Below are positions 33,330-34,483 of a DNA stretch of 34,483 nt, in pieces; positions within the stretch are counted from its first letter, which is position 1, and every line of letters starts with the position of its first letter. The stretch lies in the NCBI GenBank assembly GCA_002716765.1, contig PBBY01000011.1, positions 1-34,483 of the forward strand. The letters are read 5' to 3'. A program made the translations under genes and the position numbers. A model generated the notes under the pieces. That model saw only the letters and a program-made list of their open reading frames with translations, searched no databases and was not told the origin of the DNA. Source of the DNA: Candidatus Magasanikiibacteriota bacterium. GTDB lineage: Bacteria; Patescibacteriota; Patescibacteriia; Magasanikbacterales; UBA922.

Positions 33330-34220
33330 ATGGGAAAAATAATACTCCCGTTTGCTCTCATCCTCTTCACTCTAACCATTGGCGTTTCTTATGCACAGGC
33401 TGCCGAATATGTAGTGTGTCCCGACGGAACAGTTCAAGTAAAAGTGACTGTACCAAAGACCAACTGTTCTGGTGCAGCTACGCTTATAAAGCTAACTGCG
33501 GCACAGAAAATAGCAAGTAAAAGTGTTGCAAAGTGGTATCTTGAGATAAAAAAAGCACAAGGGCAGCAAAAGGCGATAATACTTCAAAGATTCTCTAACG
33601 CATTAAGTGGGTTAACCGGGTCCGTGGAAGCAGCGAAAGCTATTGCTGAAAAAGCTCAAAATCTCGCCACTCAAAACCAGCAAAAGCTTAGTCAGGTGGA
33701 AACAAAGCTCAATCGCGTGGGAATGGCAGATTGCGACCATGTGAGAGAGGATATAGCAAGGTACAAAAAGTGCCTTGCATTAGCCGATACAAAAAATAAT
33801 AGAGTTTATGAGTCTCATCAAAAGATGATGGGGCTTTATGGGATGCAGCTTAGGCAGAACCCCAATCTCTCAATGAACTTTTCCTGTAATGATGGTAAGG
33901 ATTGCGAAACAAACGTTGGTCCAACCCCAGCAAGCCCAATGCAGTTGTTGGCCAGAAGTTATCAGACACCACCACAACCCGTGGCACCAGCTGGTAGATA
34001 TTCCAAAACTCAATGGCTTGCGCCGGTTGGTTTAGGGCTTGTCGTTGGTGGAGGGTTCTGGTTAGGTCACCATCTCATGGCAGACACCGGCCGAACTCAA
34101 GTCGACTTTCAAAGAGAAAGAGTGCATTGGTCTGAGTCAGCAACGATCGGTTTAAGTGCCTTTGCCTTAACGGCTGTGGCAGGATATACCTATATGTTCA
34201 TTACAGACGACGACGACTAA
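33330..34220 (+). CDS. Secreted/membrane helical protein with signal peptide and two C-terminal TM helices, unknown function
   Basis: AAAAGGA SD then ATG; signal MGKIILPFALILFTLTIGVSYAQAAEY; helical Ala/Gln-rich middle; TMs VGLGLVVGGGFWLGHHL and ATIGLSAFALTAVAGYTYMF. Confidence 0.75.
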   Translation: MGKIILPFALILFTLTIGVSYAQAAEYVVCPDGTVQVKVTVPKTNCSGAATLIKLTAAQKIASKSVAKWYLEIKKAQGQQKAIILQRFSNALSGLTGSVEAAKAIAEKAQNLATQNQQKLSQVETKLNRVGMADCDHVREDIARYKKCLALADTKNNRVYESHQKMMGLYGMQLRQNPNLSMNFSCNDGKDCETNVGPTPASPMQLLARSYQTPPQPVAPAGRYSKTQWLAPVGLGLVVGGGFWLGHHLMADTGRTQVDFQRERVHWSESATIGLSAFALTAVAGYTYMFITDDDD

Positions 34221-34255
34221 GTTTTCCCTATTTCAGATGTGTTCTTGATTTTTAT

Positions 34256-34281
34256 CCCCACAATTTAAGGAGGTCGTGGGG
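34256..34281 (+). promoter_or_regulatory. Hairpin with SD sequence in the loop, downstream of the 33330-34220 stop
   Basis: CCCCAC-aatttAAGGAGGtc-GTGGGG. Confidence 0.5.
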
Positions 34282-34346
34282 TTGTATTTATGGTCTTCAT
34301 CTTCACATGGAGGCTAGAAATATGATTATATGGTTAAACGTCGTTT

Positions 34347-34370
34347 CATAAAAGAGATGGCTTTTTTATG
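34347..34370. terminator. AT-rich 10-bp hairpin (possible terminator)
   Basis: CATAAAAGAG-atgg-CTTTTTTATG (one G-U pair). Confidence 0.45.
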
Positions 34371-34423
34371 AGATGAGGTTTTCTTGTCTCCTTGTTCATT
34401 AAAAAAGAGGAAAGAGAGTTTAC

Positions 34424-34483
34424 GTGAATCATAAAACTACAACAAGCAAAGGATTTGCAACAATGCATTTTTTAATTCTATTC
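34424..34483 (+). CDS. 5' end of a CDS truncated by the window edge; N-terminus prepilin-like
   Basis: GTG start after GAGGAAAGAGA; MNHKTTTSKGFATMHFLILF open to the window end. Confidence 0.5.
   Translation, partial: MNHKTTTSKGFATMHFLILF

Noticed and set aside
1-34483. CRISPR arrays, rRNA genes, transposases, prophage structural genes
   Set aside because: No regularly spaced repeats, rRNA-like conserved segments, DDE transposase or integrase motifs, or capsid/tail/terminase-like ORFs were recognised.

Overview
AT-rich bacterial window. It reads like a Patescibacteria/CPR-type chromosome; this taxonomic guess is inference from gene content and the compact, mostly SD-less gene style. Stop-codon usage fits the standard bacterial code, since TGA is used as a stop. 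The core backbone is: asnS, an RsmB/RsmF-like (NOL1/NOP2/Sun) rRNA m5C methyltransferase, an ABC exporter, aspS, a GT-C (AftA-like) membrane glycosyltransferase, scpA-scpB, a D,D-carboxypeptidase, a small multidrug export-like protein, tRNA-Leu(CAA), parA-parB, rel/spoT, rplT-rpmI-infC, tmRNA, smpB, a membrane protein, a catalytically degenerate HtrA-like protein, a Wzz-like protein, two small proteins, and a 1650-aa repeat protein. Set among and after these is a second class of genes: a lytic transglycosylase, two minus-strand membrane/TPR-like genes at 12-13.7 kb, and the block from 27.9 kb to the end. Most of these have clear Shine-Dalgarno sites, frequent GTG/TTG starts, and their own TTGACA-N17 promoters. 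About 20 backbone genes show essentially no SD. The most interesting signals are: (1) this two-class translation-initiation architecture; (2) recurrent 3'-UTR hairpins with an SD core (AAGGAGG) in the loop, including a pair with complementary AAGGAGG/CCTCCTT loops; (3) a 51-bp imperfect direct repeat flanking one accessory gene cassette and including the 3' end of the neighbouring CDS; (4) a giant protein with ~95-aa internal repeats; (5) a membrane protein joining PKD-like domains with two RanBP2-type zinc fingers; (6) a tmRNA with a predicted 29-codon tag.
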